A stretch of 64,000 nt of DNA from Luteolibacter pohnpeiensis (GCF_016595435.1 NZ_JAENIJ010000024.1:1-64000); one strand, 5' to 3'; positions 52,435 to 62,358 are shown, counted from the stretch's first letter. A program made the numbers and translations. Notes: generated by a model not told the origin, from the sequence alone.

Positions 52435-53837
52435 ACTTCAGGGGTTGTGTTCACTTGCTCCGTGATAAGCCGATGTTGCTTCGCATTTCGAATTGCTAAC
52501 AAAAATAAAATGAAGAGATAAATACCGATCCATGCTACAATAATACCTGCTTCGGAACTTTTATCCATTTCGCTCATCAAAACCACGGGATTCCAGATGA
52601 ATACCCATTTAATGTTATCACCTGATGCCGCTGCTAGAGCCAGTATGACAATGCCAAGAATGGTCGTAGCTAGTGAATATAATAGATATTTGTCGAATCG
52701 GTTGGTTTCGGTATTGCGTGGTAGATTGCAGATCACGGCAGGAAATAGAGCGCTCACGATGATCATCAGGGTGGCATTCAATTCGCGATCCAATAGGTAA
52801 AGTGGACTTGGTCGAATAAAGATGGCAGCAAGGGCGATTGCGGAGATTACGATGGTAAAAACAATTCCTGACTGCCAGCCAGGCAATAGGAAGCTGCTTC
52901 CAAGTCTGCCTACGTAGCGTTTCTTTTGAAGGGCTTCTCGAACTGGGGCGATCACGATGGATGATTCAGAAAGTGCGATCGCAATGGCTGGTCCCATGAT
53001 CACGGCAAACATGATGGGAATCATTTCGACGTTAAACTGGTCCAAGGTCGACAAGCCCAAAGCTACGACAGATAGACCGATGACGATCAGCCGATGGGAG
53101 GTGCTGAGGTTGTCGGCAGATGGGGCGATTATCAGGGATCCGGCTTTGAGGCAGGACCAACCGATATAAGTGATGGCTGCCAGATAGCTGATGATAGGAA
53201 TAAGATATTCGCCGGAATCAAATACGTAAAATAGGCTCATCCCTGGGCCTGCTATGGAGAAAGATAAAAACTGGAATAATGCAATGACCGCCATGATTGC
53301 GAAAAGAATTGGCAAGATGTTACGCAGGATGACCGATGATGTGGCTGATATGCCAACGGTAGCGGCGGTAAGTGCGGCAGAGGTTGCAAAAATGATTAAT
53401 ACCAAGGACAACTCGCCAAATAAATTCATGCCACCAAAGAAATAGCGCAGGATGAGGTATGGAATTATGGTGCTCATCAACAGCGCGGTTTGACTGACGA
53501 TGGCAACCCATTTGCCATACACGATCCGAGTGGCACTCAATCGGGTCAATGACATGATCTCCAAGGTGTTACTTTTCACTTCCGAGGAGATCGCATTGAT
53601 GCCCCGCAGTGGCTGCAAGATCAGAACCGCGATCGAGAGGATGGTAAAGATGGTGATGGAGATGACATTCCCAATCGAATCCCCGGTCGTCGATCCGAGT
53701 GTGGCGGAGAGAAGGATCAGGCACAAAATAATCTGCAACGCCATGAAAACGCCAAGGAAAGAAATGGTGCGCATCCCTTGGCGCAGCTCTTTAACCAGCA
53801 TCGGTGGCAGCCGATCTGGGAAATCGTTTGAGGTCAT
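52431..53837 (-). CDS. ABC transporter permease of the MoxR cluster
   Basis: The 468-residue protein has about twelve hydrophobic segments and begins like the ABC-2 type permeases (LPPMLVKELRQGMRT, then segments from residue 27). It pairs with the ATPase gene upstream, whose stop it overlaps (ATGA). The DNA is AT-richer than its neighbours. The substrate is unknown; related systems in Bacteroidetes take part in gliding or envelope assembly. Confidence 0.82.
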   Translation of the reverse strand: MTSNDFPDRLPPMLVKELRQGMRTISFLGVFMALQIILCLILLSATLGSTTGDSIGNVISITIFTILSIAVLILQPLRGINAISSEVKSNTLEIMSLTRLSATRIVYGKWVAIVSQTALLMSTIIPYLILRYFFGGMNLFGELSLVLIIFATSAALTAATVGISATSSVILRNILPILFAIMAVIALFQFLSFSIAGPGMSLFYVFDSGEYLIPIISYLAAITYIGWSCLKAGSLIIAPSADNLSTSHRLIVIGLSVVALGLSTLDQFNVEMIPIMFAVIMGPAIAIALSESSIVIAPVREALQKKRYVGRLGSSFLLPGWQSGIVFTIVISAIALAAIFIRPSPLYLLDRELNATLMIIVSALFPAVICNLPRNTETNRFDKYLLYSLATTILGIVILALAAASGDNIKWVFIWNPVVLMSEMDKSSEAGIIVAWIGIYLFILFLLAIRNAKQHRLITEQVNTTPEV

Positions 53838-54835
53838 GAGATCGAGGCGTTTGTGGTTGAAGATGGGAGGGGAGGAGGGGTGACTGCGGGTTGGCCCTGT
53901 TCGAGGCGTCCCAGGATGTCGATGAAGGCATCTTCGAGGTTTCTCTGTTCGCGATGGAATTCGGTAACCCGGACCTGGTCCTTGATCATCCTGGCAAGGG
54001 TATCAGCGACTTGGGTAGGTGACTCGGCGTTGATGCGGATGCGCCCACCGAATTTTCGGGACTCAAGGAATTCAACTGTCGGTTGCAGCACACACCAGTC
54101 GGAGAGTGCCTGAGGGTCGCCATCGACCTGCACATCGTAGAGGAATCCGCCTTGGGTTTCGGAACCATTTTTAAGCGATTCCGCATCACCGTGGTGAACA
54201 ATACGACCATTGTTGATGAAAAGCAGCGAGTCGCACATTTCGCCAAGCTCGGAGAGGATGTGCGAGGAAATGAAGATCGTCTTGCCTTCCTTGGCGAGCA
54301 CCCGAATGAGGTGTTTCAGCTCGACCCGGGCTTTTGGATCCAGTCCGGCTGCTGGCTCGTCCATGATGAGCACCTGTGGATCGTGTAGCAGGGCGCGGCC
54401 TAAACCGAGACGCTGGGTGTTCCCCTTCGACAGTTTGTTCGAAAATCGTTCCGTAAGCGGCCCGAGATCGGTGAAGTCGATGACTTCCTGGACGCGTTCC
54501 CGTCTTTCCTTGCCTTTGTAGCCGAGCGCACGCGCATAGAAATCGAGGTACTCGATCACGGTCATGTGATCATAATTTCCGAAATGATCGGGCATCCAGC
54601 CAATCAGGCGGCGGACTTCTGCTGGATGGTGCAAGACATTGATTCCACAGACTTCGGCGGTGCCGACAGTGGGGTGATCCAGCGTTGCGAGTATCCGCAT
54701 GGTGGTGGTTTTGCCTGCGCCATTGGCACCGACAAATCCGCACACGGAGCCGTGGGGGACTTCAAAGGTCACGCCATTGACCGCTTTGAGCTGGCCGAAA
54801 TAGCGGTAGAGATTGTTAACGCGTAGTGCGGACAT
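53834..54835 (-). CDS. ABC transporter ATPase of the MoxR cluster
   Basis: The 333-residue ATPase has Walker A GANGAGKTT (about residue 36), the signature LSKGNTQRLGLGRAL (about 138) and Walker B VLIMDEPAAGLDP. The C-terminal 100 residues form the extra domain found in GldA/CcmA-like exporters. It lies 12 nt after the signal-peptide membrane protein gene. Works with the permease encoded next. Confidence 0.9.
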   Translation of the reverse strand: MSALRVNNLYRYFGQLKAVNGVTFEVPHGSVCGFVGANGAGKTTTMRILATLDHPTVGTAEVCGINVLHHPAEVRRLIGWMPDHFGNYDHMTVIEYLDFYARALGYKGKERRERVQEVIDFTDLGPLTERFSNKLSKGNTQRLGLGRALLHDPQVLIMDEPAAGLDPKARVELKHLIRVLAKEGKTIFISSHILSELGEMCDSLLFINNGRIVHHGDAESLKNGSETQGGFLYDVQVDGDPQALSDWCVLQPTVEFLESRKFGGRIRINAESPTQVADTLARMIKDQVRVTEFHREQRNLEDAFIDILGRLEQGQPAVTPPPLPSSTTNASIS

Positions 54836-54847
54836 TTCGAAATGAGA

Positions 54848-56602
54848 TCAAGGAGTGGCAATCGGTCCGGTGATGATGGTCGTGGTTTGTTTCCATCGAA
54901 TACTTGAATGGGTGGCAATTCCCGGGGCATCCGCAGTAACGGCGAAATAATGCTGACGGCGTTTGGTCAAACGGATGAAAGTGCTCGGTAGGTTGCCCTC
55001 AAAGCTGGCGGCAATTTTTTGAATTTCGGGATCGACCATGCTGAAATCGACCGGTGTGAGCTGGAATTTTTTTCCGGTGCTGATGTTTGCGCTCCGGAAC
55101 CAAGCGCCATTTTCGTCCTGATAGTAGAATTTCTGAATGGGGAAATCGAAGGTTGAGATCATCGAATCCGGGCTGCCGGTTGCTTCGATGCGGCCGCGGG
55201 TTGAGACCACCGCAGCAAGGACATGCCCGTGCTCGGAGCGGCTTTGGAACCAGTCACCACTCAGCTCCATCTTGGAGCCGTTCGGTTGAATGCTGAAATC
55301 ACCACTGGAATCCTCGGTATACCGTGCCCACCGGGAGCTTTTGATCGGCACGGGGCTGATGAAAGCCGGTGTGTCCATGGTGAATCCGGAGCTTACGAGC
55401 ACCCCTGTGCGGCAGAATTGCTCCTGGTGAATGTAGGCGGCATTCTGGCCATCATCGGGACGGACTTCCATCAACACGATGCGACTTCCATTTCCGCCGA
55501 ATCCATCTTGCAGGATGATCAGAAAAATCATCACCGCACTCGCCCCAAGCGAAATGATGGGAGTGGTGATGAAAAGCCGATGCCGTTTGCCGGATTTTGC
55601 AAAAACGAAAAGGTTTACCGGGCCGACGAGAATCCCGAAGATAAGCAAAACAACGATGAAAAGCCCATATCGGAACAGTTTGATGCCAAACCGATTCTGC
55701 AGTGGCCAACTGCTCCGGTAAGCATCCTGAATAACCGAGTGTCCGGGTTGCGCCCCCGATTTCACACCGACCAAATCAATGGTTTCTTCCGCCGGAAGGT
55801 GGAGCCCTGGCGGATTCGGCTGGAGGGAAATGAATCCCATGCCTGGATCATCGACCGGGAGTCCTAGAGCATCGGCGCTTCCGGAATGGTCCTGGTAAAT
55901 GACGAGCTGTCCCCCCATCCGGACCCATGCAAGAATTGCAGTTTGGCCTCCTGCCGAGACTTGCGACCATTCACTGGCGAGCATCAGGATGCTATCCCAG
56001 CCGGAATAAGCGAGCCAGTTGTCGGAAACCTGCTTGGGATCGAATCGGGTGGCAAATGAGGCAGCCCCTGATGTGTATCCTCCCGAGGAGGCGCTGGATC
56101 TCGTGGCATTATCCAGACTGGAGCCGTTTGGAGTGTAGAGTGCTTCGCTCAGCAAAACGGCCGGTTGATTGGTGGCTAATTGCAAGTTCAGCGAATTATT
56201 CGCATTTCCAAAATCTCCAGTGAGATGTGTCTCAAGGTTGATAAAAAGATAGCCCCCTGAATAAGAATATCTAGAACGCTCCGAAGAAGGTGGGACTAAG
56301 GGAACGAGAAGCTCCTTCACCACCGTTTTATTTTCCGGGGCCGTGATGGAAAAATCTGAGGAGGCTGAATTGCCTCTGATGTAATTGGAATGGGTCTCGA
56401 AGCTCAGCTCAATGGATTTGCTGCTCTTTTGATTGTTAACGATCGTGACACGAATCGGAGCATAGCCACCGGGAGAGGCTCCGGAAAACAGCGCTTCGAC
56501 CTCAACGTAGGTGTCGGTTTTCGACGCCATCGTCTCGCGAATCAAGGTTTCCTGAGCAGATGCGGTGATGGCAAAGAGCAGGAGGAGAAGAATCTGGCGC
56601 AT
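54848..56602 (-). CDS. Exported membrane protein of the MoxR cluster
   Basis: The protein (584 residues from 56602) has a signal peptide (MRQILLLLLFAITASAQ), an exported beta-rich domain of about 280 residues and two central membrane segments (about 315-335 and 345-368), followed by a second soluble part. No catalytic motif is visible. Similar proteins occupy this position in Verrucomicrobiota MoxR clusters. An ATG six codons upstream is less likely because it lengthens the signal peptide. Confidence 0.7.
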   Translation of the reverse strand: MRQILLLLLFAITASAQETLIRETMASKTDTYVEVEALFSGASPGGYAPIRVTIVNNQKSSKSIELSFETHSNYIRGNSASSDFSITAPENKTVVKELLVPLVPPSSERSRYSYSGGYLFINLETHLTGDFGNANNSLNLQLATNQPAVLLSEALYTPNGSSLDNATRSSASSGGYTSGAASFATRFDPKQVSDNWLAYSGWDSILMLASEWSQVSAGGQTAILAWVRMGGQLVIYQDHSGSADALGLPVDDPGMGFISLQPNPPGLHLPAEETIDLVGVKSGAQPGHSVIQDAYRSSWPLQNRFGIKLFRYGLFIVVLLIFGILVGPVNLFVFAKSGKRHRLFITTPIISLGASAVMIFLIILQDGFGGNGSRIVLMEVRPDDGQNAAYIHQEQFCRTGVLVSSGFTMDTPAFISPVPIKSSRWARYTEDSSGDFSIQPNGSKMELSGDWFQSRSEHGHVLAAVVSTRGRIEATGSPDSMISTFDFPIQKFYYQDENGAWFRSANISTGKKFQLTPVDFSMVDPEIQKIAASFEGNLPSTFIRLTKRRQHYFAVTADAPGIATHSSIRWKQTTTIITGPIATP

Positions 56603-56641
56603 AGTAGTGTGTAGAATCATGCAACGCGGGGAATGGGCGCT

Positions 56642-57655
56642 TCAGGCGGTTGTCAGGGTTTTGGGAGTCGCGTTGGCTTGAAAAGGAATCTCTTCCAATA
56701 GCTTCAGAACCAGATCGTTGGGAGTGTGACCTTCGACCCGAGCATTGTAATCGAGCACAATCCGATGTCGCAGGACCGCTAGCGCGACGGATTTGACGTC
56801 TTCGAAACTGGTATTCACCCTGCCGGCGATCACCGCACGGGCCTTGGCTGCGGAAGCGAGCGCAAGCGCGGCGCGCGGACTGGCGCCAAATCGAATGCCC
56901 GCGGAGGCGGCCGATTGACCGGGGTGGGTTGCGTCCACCAGTCGGGCGATGTAATTGGCTACGACCTGGGGCAAATAGATGCGCCGCACCAATGCCAGCA
57001 GGGATCCCAAGGTTTCCGCCGACATCACGGGGTCGACCTGCGGTTCCGTGCCGAGTTCCCGGTGGGAAACGATCCGCTCCAGTGTATCGACGCTGTTGCG
57101 GGTTACCTCCAGTTTGAAAAGAAACCGGTCAAGCTGGGCTTCCGGGAGCGGATAGGTGCCTTCCAGCTCAATCGGGTTCTGGGTAGCGAGGACGAAAAAC
57201 GGATTGGGAAGCTCGTGAGTTTTACCAAGGACCGTGACCCGGCGTTCCTGCATCGCTTCCAGCAAAGCCGACTGGGTTTTCGGCGATGCGCGGTTGATTT
57301 CGTCAGCGAGGACGATGTTGGTGAAAAGCGGACCGGGTTGGAATACGAACTCACGGCGGCCATCGACTTCCTGCAGCACCGGGTTCCCGGTAATGTCACC
57401 TGGAAGAAGATCCGGGGTGAACTGAACCCGTTTGGTGTCGAGATGGAGCAATTTCGACAGGCCTTTGACCAATTCGGTCTTGCCCAAGCCCGGCAGGCCT
57501 TCGAGCAAAATGTGACCGCGCGCTAGGATGCCGGTGATGACCAAATCGATCAATTCTGACTGACCGAAGAGGACTTCGTTGAGGCCGCTGGTCAGGCTGC
57601 GGAGGTGTTTGGCGGCGTCTGCGACTTCGGTTTCGGTGGCGTTTTCCATGATCAA
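56642..57655 (-). CDS. MoxR-family AAA+ ATPase
   Basis: The 337-residue protein has Walker A GLPGLGKTE (about residue 55), Walker B VLADEINRASPKTQS (about 118) and sensor 1 ATQNPIELEGTYPLPEAQLDRF. MoxR ATPases act as chaperones for VWA proteins, and here two VWA proteins and a DUF58 protein are encoded downstream in the same direction. It is probably the first gene of the operon running from 57.7 to 47.0 kb. Confidence 0.93.
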   Translation of the reverse strand: MIMENATETEVADAAKHLRSLTSGLNEVLFGQSELIDLVITGILARGHILLEGLPGLGKTELVKGLSKLLHLDTKRVQFTPDLLPGDITGNPVLQEVDGRREFVFQPGPLFTNIVLADEINRASPKTQSALLEAMQERRVTVLGKTHELPNPFFVLATQNPIELEGTYPLPEAQLDRFLFKLEVTRNSVDTLERIVSHRELGTEPQVDPVMSAETLGSLLALVRRIYLPQVVANYIARLVDATHPGQSAASAGIRFGASPRAALALASAAKARAVIAGRVNTSFEDVKSVALAVLRHRIVLDYNARVEGHTPNDLVLKLLEEIPFQANATPKTLTTA

Positions 57656-57860
57656 TTGCGGTGAGGCTACCAGAACAAGGGCTGGTGGGAATGAAGAAGA
57701 GATGAAATTTGCGAGAAATTCTCAATCGCTGTTCAGAACGACGAAAATCACTCATTCAACCCATCTACGGCCGACGCTAAACGATCACCATCCTATCAGG
57801 CGATTACGAAACGCCCGGCAGATTCCAACCCGACCGCGCCGTGGCACCGCCGGTCTGGAA

Positions 57861-59030
57861 TTATGGAACAGGTTCAGGTTCGATTTCCTTTTGCACCAAT
57901 TTGAACCAATTCGGATTCATCACTCCGAGAAACTCCAGGATATAAGCGACGATAGCCAATGGCAGTCCGATGTTGATGATTTTCAAATTTTGCACAGTCA
58001 GATAGATTAAAATCAAACCACCGATGCCGAGTCCGATGGATGAGATGGTTCGCTGCGTGGCCAAATCCATTTGCGATGCAATATATGGTAAACCAGCAGT
58101 GCCGAGGCCGATCAACAGAACCAGCCATCCCAAACCATGGTCGACTTCGTTGCCAGTGATCTGATAGTTCATATTTAACAATTTAAAATCTGATAGCAAT
58201 TCGATGACCGGATACTGTAGTGGTTCAGGGAGTTGGTTGGCAATCTCTCTGAAGTCCGTTGAAAACCAAGGTAGAAAAAACGCAAGCAAGAGCAATGCTG
58301 CTCCTGCAATCGTTAACCGTCTTTGCGGAGTGAGGCGGCTACCCATTGATGATGGTGAAGGTTGAGAAGAACCGCTGAGCGCGCTGAGGAGATCGGCACA
58401 TTCGTCAGCGGTGATAGTCCCTAGTTCAAGAAGGGATAAGATTTTCTCGCGTTCAACAGACAAAGTATCATCGGTTTCCGTGGCAGATGGCATCGCCTTG
58501 AAGCTGCTGACCATGGGTTGAACCAGCAGACAGATGATCAGAAGGCTGAAAATGCCAAAGAAACTACTCTGATATCCACCCGCGGCGAATGCTGAAATCA
58601 AAACGGCAAAGATCATGTTTGAGGGCGATAGCCAGGCGCGAAACCCGACCACGCCGGGTGACTTTTCGGCTGCAGTCGCCCGCTTACCGATCCAGGCGGC
58701 ATAGACTTTCAGGAAGAAAGGAACGCACAAGAGGACCATAAAGATTCGGCAAATCACTGCGAATAGTAAGCGGTTTTCGTATCTGCTAGAAAAGCCGATG
58801 AACCCATCGCGAAAAAGTCCCCAAGCTCCAAAGATAACTGCGGCAAGTAAAGTAGCAGCAGGTGTGAGGAAGAGAAACTTCCGGGAATAGCCGAATCGTT
58901 TACTTAATATCCCGGAAACGAAAAACCATATCCCCAGGACGATGAGAAGTATCGGTAGGGACGGGGTGAGTGGAATCTTGGAGTGAGCTTCGTTAGAAGC
59001 AATGGGAACGGCGGATAGAAGATTCAGCAT
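57861..59030 (-). CDS. Multi-span membrane protein next to DUF2089
   Basis: The 389-residue protein has about eight hydrophobic segments in two groups (about 25-130 and 235-375). Between them lies a soluble linker with ILSLLELGTITADECADLL (about 190-208), a short helical pair that resembles the end of the DUF2089 protein encoded just upstream (ILEELERGEITASEASQLL). Its start is 3 nt after the DUF2089 stop. Function unknown; it may be regulated by, or be a sensor for, that protein. Confidence 0.7.
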   Translation of the reverse strand: MLNLLSAVPIASNEAHSKIPLTPSLPILLIVLGIWFFVSGILSKRFGYSRKFLFLTPAATLLAAVIFGAWGLFRDGFIGFSSRYENRLLFAVICRIFMVLLCVPFFLKVYAAWIGKRATAAEKSPGVVGFRAWLSPSNMIFAVLISAFAAGGYQSSFFGIFSLLIICLLVQPMVSSFKAMPSATETDDTLSVEREKILSLLELGTITADECADLLSALSGSSQPSPSSMGSRLTPQRRLTIAGAALLLLAFFLPWFSTDFREIANQLPEPLQYPVIELLSDFKLLNMNYQITGNEVDHGLGWLVLLIGLGTAGLPYIASQMDLATQRTISSIGLGIGGLILIYLTVQNLKIINIGLPLAIVAYILEFLGVMNPNWFKLVQKEIEPEPVP

Positions 59031-59033
59031 GGC

Positions 59034-59417
59034 TTAGGACGGGTTGGAGCTTTTTTGTTTTAATAACTGAGAGGCTTCGCTGGCGGTAATTTCGCCACGT
59101 TCGAGTTCTTCTAAAATTTGCTTCGTATCGCGTGGAGCGCTCTGGTTTCCGAGCAGCTCATTGACCAGCGCCAGCCGCTTGCAAACGGTCGGATAGGAAA
59201 TCCCGAGCTCCTTCTCGACATCGCGAATTTTTCCCTGACAACGGAGGAAAATGAGCACGAAATCCTGAAGATCAGGCGGAAGCTTGAAAAATGGCGGAAC
59301 TGGCAATTCCGAATCGATCCGCGTATCGCAGGTGTCACATGCCAGGCGGCTAATCAAGAGCTGCCCGGTGCAGAAAGGACAGCGAGTCACCAGTTTCTTG
59401 TGTGTTGGCTTCTGCAT
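59034..59417 (-). CDS. DUF2089-type zinc-ribbon/HTH regulator
   Basis: The 127-residue protein has an N-terminal zinc ribbon with two CxxC pairs (RCPFCTG and ACDTCDT, about 12-30), a helix-turn-helix (about 45-80, with VEKELGISYPTVCKRLALV) and a short C-terminal helical pair (about 97-120). This is the DUF2089 layout, a presumed transcription regulator. The start at 59417 is the first to give an intact zinc ribbon; a longer frame upstream is not coding. It is divergent from the HerA-like gene. Confidence 0.85.
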   Translation of the reverse strand: MQKPTHKKLVTRCPFCTGQLLISRLACDTCDTRIDSELPVPPFFKLPPDLQDFVLIFLRCQGKIRDVEKELGISYPTVCKRLALVNELLGNQSAPRDTKQILEELERGEITASEASQLLKQKSSNPS

Positions 59418-59544
59418 TGAATAAATTGATGTAGAGCTTAAAAAATTGAATTCCGCAATTAAAAATTTGAATATTAGCCAAATCAATGTCGGGCGATCGA
59501 ATCCATGACTTTGCCGATCTTCCAGCTGGAATCCGTCCCCGCAG

Positions 59545-61992
59545 ATGAGCAACATCCTCGCCATGAATATTTCCCCCACGGACTACGAAAAACTCGGGCA
59601 ATTCTATCTGGGGAGGGAATACGATGCGGGATCGCAGAAGATTCAGGATGAGCTGGTGCTTTACGATTCCAAGGATTTGGTGACGCACGGCGTGGTCCTG
59701 GGGATGACCGGCTCGGGCAAAACCGGACTTTGCATGGCATTGCTGGAAGAAGCGGCCATGGATCACATTCCAGCCATTGTCATCGACCCAAAGGGCGACA
59801 TTTCCAACTTGCTGCTGACATTTCCGGATCTGGATGCGACGAGCTTCCGACCTTGGATCAACGAAGATGACGCCGCCAAAAAGGGCGTCTCTCCCGACGA
59901 TTTCGCGGCAAAGACAGCCACCGCCTGGCGTGATGGGTTGGCAGATTGGGGGCAGTCGCCAGAAAGGATCGCTCAACTGCGTGAAAATGTGGACATCAAC
60001 ATTTTCACTCCCGGCAGCCGGGCTGGGATTCCGGTTTCCATTCTAAGTTCGCTGCAGGCCCCACCCTTCGAGGTCATGGACGATGCGGAGTTGTTAGGCG
60101 ATCGCATTGAAAGCACGGTTTCTTCGTTGCTCTCCTTGATTGGTGTGGATGGCGATAGCGTTCAAAGTTCCGAAGCTGTTCTGTTAGGTGCGATTTTTCA
60201 GAAAGCTTGGTCAGATGAAGTGGACATAACATTGGAAAGCCTGATCCGACACATTCAAAAACCCTCTTTCGACAAAGTTGGGGTGATTGATCTGGAGTCA
60301 TTCTATCCGGAAAAATCCCGTCAGACACTTGCGCTGAAATTCAACAACCTGCTTGCCTCACCGGGATTTTCCACCTGGTTGGAAGGTTGCCCTCTCGATA
60401 TCGCCCGGATGCTACATGACCCCGCTGGCAAGCCGCGGATCTCGATCTTTTCAATCGCTCACTTGAGCGACTCCGAGCGGATGTTTTTCGTCAGTTTGCT
60501 GCTCAATCAAATGCTTGGCTGGATGCGAACCCAGAACGGCACGACTTCATTACGGGCCTTGCTCTACATGGACGAGATCTTCGGTTTCCTGCCACCCACG
60601 GCCAATCCGCCCTCGAAGAAACCCATGATGACGCTCCTCAAGCAGGCGCGCGCCTTTGGTCTCGGTTGCTTGCTCGCGACCCAGAACCCGGTCGACCTCG
60701 ACTACAAGGCGCTATCCAACATCGGCACGTGGTTTCTCGGGCGATTGCAAACCGAGCGGGATAAAATGCGGGTCCTTGATGGGCTCGAAGGCGCAGCGGG
60801 ATCGCAGAACGCAAAATTCGATCGAAAGTCGATGGAGCAGCTCATTTCAGGTCTGGGGAACCGGATTTTTCTCATGAACAACGTCCATGAGGACGGCCCG
60901 GTCTTGTTCCATGTGCGCTGGGTGATGAGTTATCTAACAGGTCCATTGACCAAAAGGCAGATCAAGACCTTGATGGACCCGAAACGGGATGCCTTTGAGG
61001 ATCTCATCGCTGAATCTCCGACCGTGAACCCGATGGCGATGCCAGGCATGTCCGCGGCGCGGCAAACAGGGAATACGACGCGTCCAGTAGTTGGCGCCGG
61101 CGTTCAGGAAATTTTTGTCAACCCAGCCGGTGGTGCCGATGATATGATCTATCAGCCGCATTTGCTGAGGGTGGGGGAGGTGCATTTTTCATCGACCAAA
61201 ATGGGCGTGGACGGAGCCAGAACGATCCAGCAGATCTATGCGATCCTTGAGGACCGAATCGACTGGGGAAAACCACTGTCGCCCCCCGTGAAAATCGATG
61301 TGGAATCCAATGAACCGGTTGATGGAGTCGGATTCGCGGAGTTGCCTGGCTACGCCATGAATCAGGCAAACTACAAACAGGTCGAAAAGGATTTTTCAGA
61401 ATGGATGTATCGCAACGAGCGCGCTGAAATTTTCTCCTGCCCCGCATTAAAAGCATGGTCAAATTTGGGAGAAGCGGAGGGCGATTTCCGCAGCAGACTG
61501 CAACACGAAGCTCGCGAAGCCAGGGACGCAGCAGTCGAGAAACTTCGTCAAGACACGGAGAGCAAGGTGTCGGCACTTGAGTCGCGATTGCGAACCGCTC
61601 AAGGGCGACTTGCGAAGGAAAAGGCCGAGGCAAACGCGGCCAAAATGCAAGCGGGAGTCTCGGTGCTTACTGGGATCCTCAGCACGTTTTTCGGGCGAAA
61701 ATCCGGCTTGGGAAGCCGCAGCGCCTCAGCCTCGATCAGCAAAGCAACCACCGCCTACAAACAGCACCAGGACGTTGCCAATGCAGAGGACAAAGTCGAA
61801 GACATCGAGGCCGAGATCGCTGCCAAACGAGCCGACTTGGAGCAGAAAATCGCACAGTTATCGGAATCCTACAATCCTGCAAGTTTGGAGCTCGAAACCG
61901 AAATCCTGAAACCGACCCGGGCGAACGTGAGCGTCCAGCATGTCGGCTTGTTGTGGTTGCCCTTCGATGCCCGGGGCGACCGTGCCTGGTGA
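59545..61992 (+). CDS. HerA-like ATPase with C-terminal coiled coil
   Basis: The 815-residue protein has Walker A GMTGSGKTG (about residue 54), IDPKGDISN following strand 2, and Walker B LLYMDEIFGFLPP (about 347). These place it in the HerA/FtsK superfamily of hexameric DNA translocases. The last 200 residues contain two coiled-coil stretches separated by a Gly/Ser-rich segment (about 690-790). No NurA-type nuclease gene is next to it, so the partner is unknown. It is probably a DNA-processing or membrane-linked ATPase. Confidence 0.82.
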   Translation: MSNILAMNISPTDYEKLGQFYLGREYDAGSQKIQDELVLYDSKDLVTHGVVLGMTGSGKTGLCMALLEEAAMDHIPAIVIDPKGDISNLLLTFPDLDATSFRPWINEDDAAKKGVSPDDFAAKTATAWRDGLADWGQSPERIAQLRENVDINIFTPGSRAGIPVSILSSLQAPPFEVMDDAELLGDRIESTVSSLLSLIGVDGDSVQSSEAVLLGAIFQKAWSDEVDITLESLIRHIQKPSFDKVGVIDLESFYPEKSRQTLALKFNNLLASPGFSTWLEGCPLDIARMLHDPAGKPRISIFSIAHLSDSERMFFVSLLLNQMLGWMRTQNGTTSLRALLYMDEIFGFLPPTANPPSKKPMMTLLKQARAFGLGCLLATQNPVDLDYKALSNIGTWFLGRLQTERDKMRVLDGLEGAAGSQNAKFDRKSMEQLISGLGNRIFLMNNVHEDGPVLFHVRWVMSYLTGPLTKRQIKTLMDPKRDAFEDLIAESPTVNPMAMPGMSAARQTGNTTRPVVGAGVQEIFVNPAGGADDMIYQPHLLRVGEVHFSSTKMGVDGARTIQQIYAILEDRIDWGKPLSPPVKIDVESNEPVDGVGFAELPGYAMNQANYKQVEKDFSEWMYRNERAEIFSCPALKAWSNLGEAEGDFRSRLQHEAREARDAAVEKLRQDTESKVSALESRLRTAQGRLAKEKAEANAAKMQAGVSVLTGILSTFFGRKSGLGSRSASASISKATTAYKQHQDVANAEDKVEDIEAEIAAKRADLEQKIAQLSESYNPASLELETEILKPTRANVSVQHVGLLWLPFDARGDRAW

Positions 61993-62059
61993 TCGATGAA
62001 GAAAGGAAAGAATCCTCTTGCGCAACCCGGGTGGTATTTGCAACATCCGCCCACCCCAA

Positions 62060-62139
62060 GGCGGCTTGGCGGAATTGGTAGACGCGCTCGACTCAAAATC
62101 GAGTTCTAACGAGTGTGGGTTCGAGTCCCACAGCCGCTA
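62060..62139 (+). tRNA. tRNA-Leu (anticodon CAA)
   Basis: The sequence folds as a tRNA: acceptor GGCGGCT with AGCCGCT (one G-U pair), D arm TTGGTAGAC, anticodon stem CTCGA/TCGAG with loop CTCAAAA (anticodon CAA), an extended variable loop and T arm GTGGG-TTCGAGT-CCCAC. CCA is not encoded. It reads UUG leucine codons. Confidence 0.95.
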
Positions 62140-62158
62140 CTTCCTTTTTGTTTGTTCG

Positions 62159-62187
62159 AAAACCCCGTGTTTACGGGGTTTTTTTGT
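62159..62187 (+). terminator. Intrinsic terminator after tRNA-Leu
   Basis: AACCCCGT, a short loop and ACGGGGTT form a stem followed by seven T, 20 nt beyond the tRNA end. It ends the tRNA-Leu transcript. Confidence 0.9.
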
Positions 62188-62316
62188 GTGAGGATGTCTG
62201 ACCATCCAGGGAAGTTGGTAAGATTTAGGTTGGAAATGGGGGTTACACCAAATCTCGAACCCCAATATGCAACGCCAAATAGAGGCGCATCCTTAAAAGG
62301 TTGATGGAGTGAAAGT

Positions 62317-62358
62317 ACCCCGGCTTGGATTCGAACCAAGGACCAAAAGATTAAGAGT
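62317..62358 (-). pseudogene. 3' half of a tRNA-Lys(CUU) gene, attachment-site remnant
   Basis: On the minus strand, CTCTTAATC (anticodon loop with CTT) is followed by the 3' anticodon strand, a short variable loop, an intact T arm (CTTGG-TTCGAAT-CCAAG) and the acceptor strand CCGGGGT. The 5' half is absent: the DNA before the loop (AGCCGAGG-type and GGCTCAA) cannot pair with it. Loss exactly at the anticodon loop is typical for tyrosine-recombinase integration, where the displaced 3' half remains at the distal element end. The chromosome lies to the left and the element to the right. Confidence 0.8.

Noticed and set aside
62317-62358. A functional tRNA gene
   Set aside because: The D arm, the 5' acceptor strand and the 5' anticodon strand are missing, so it cannot fold.
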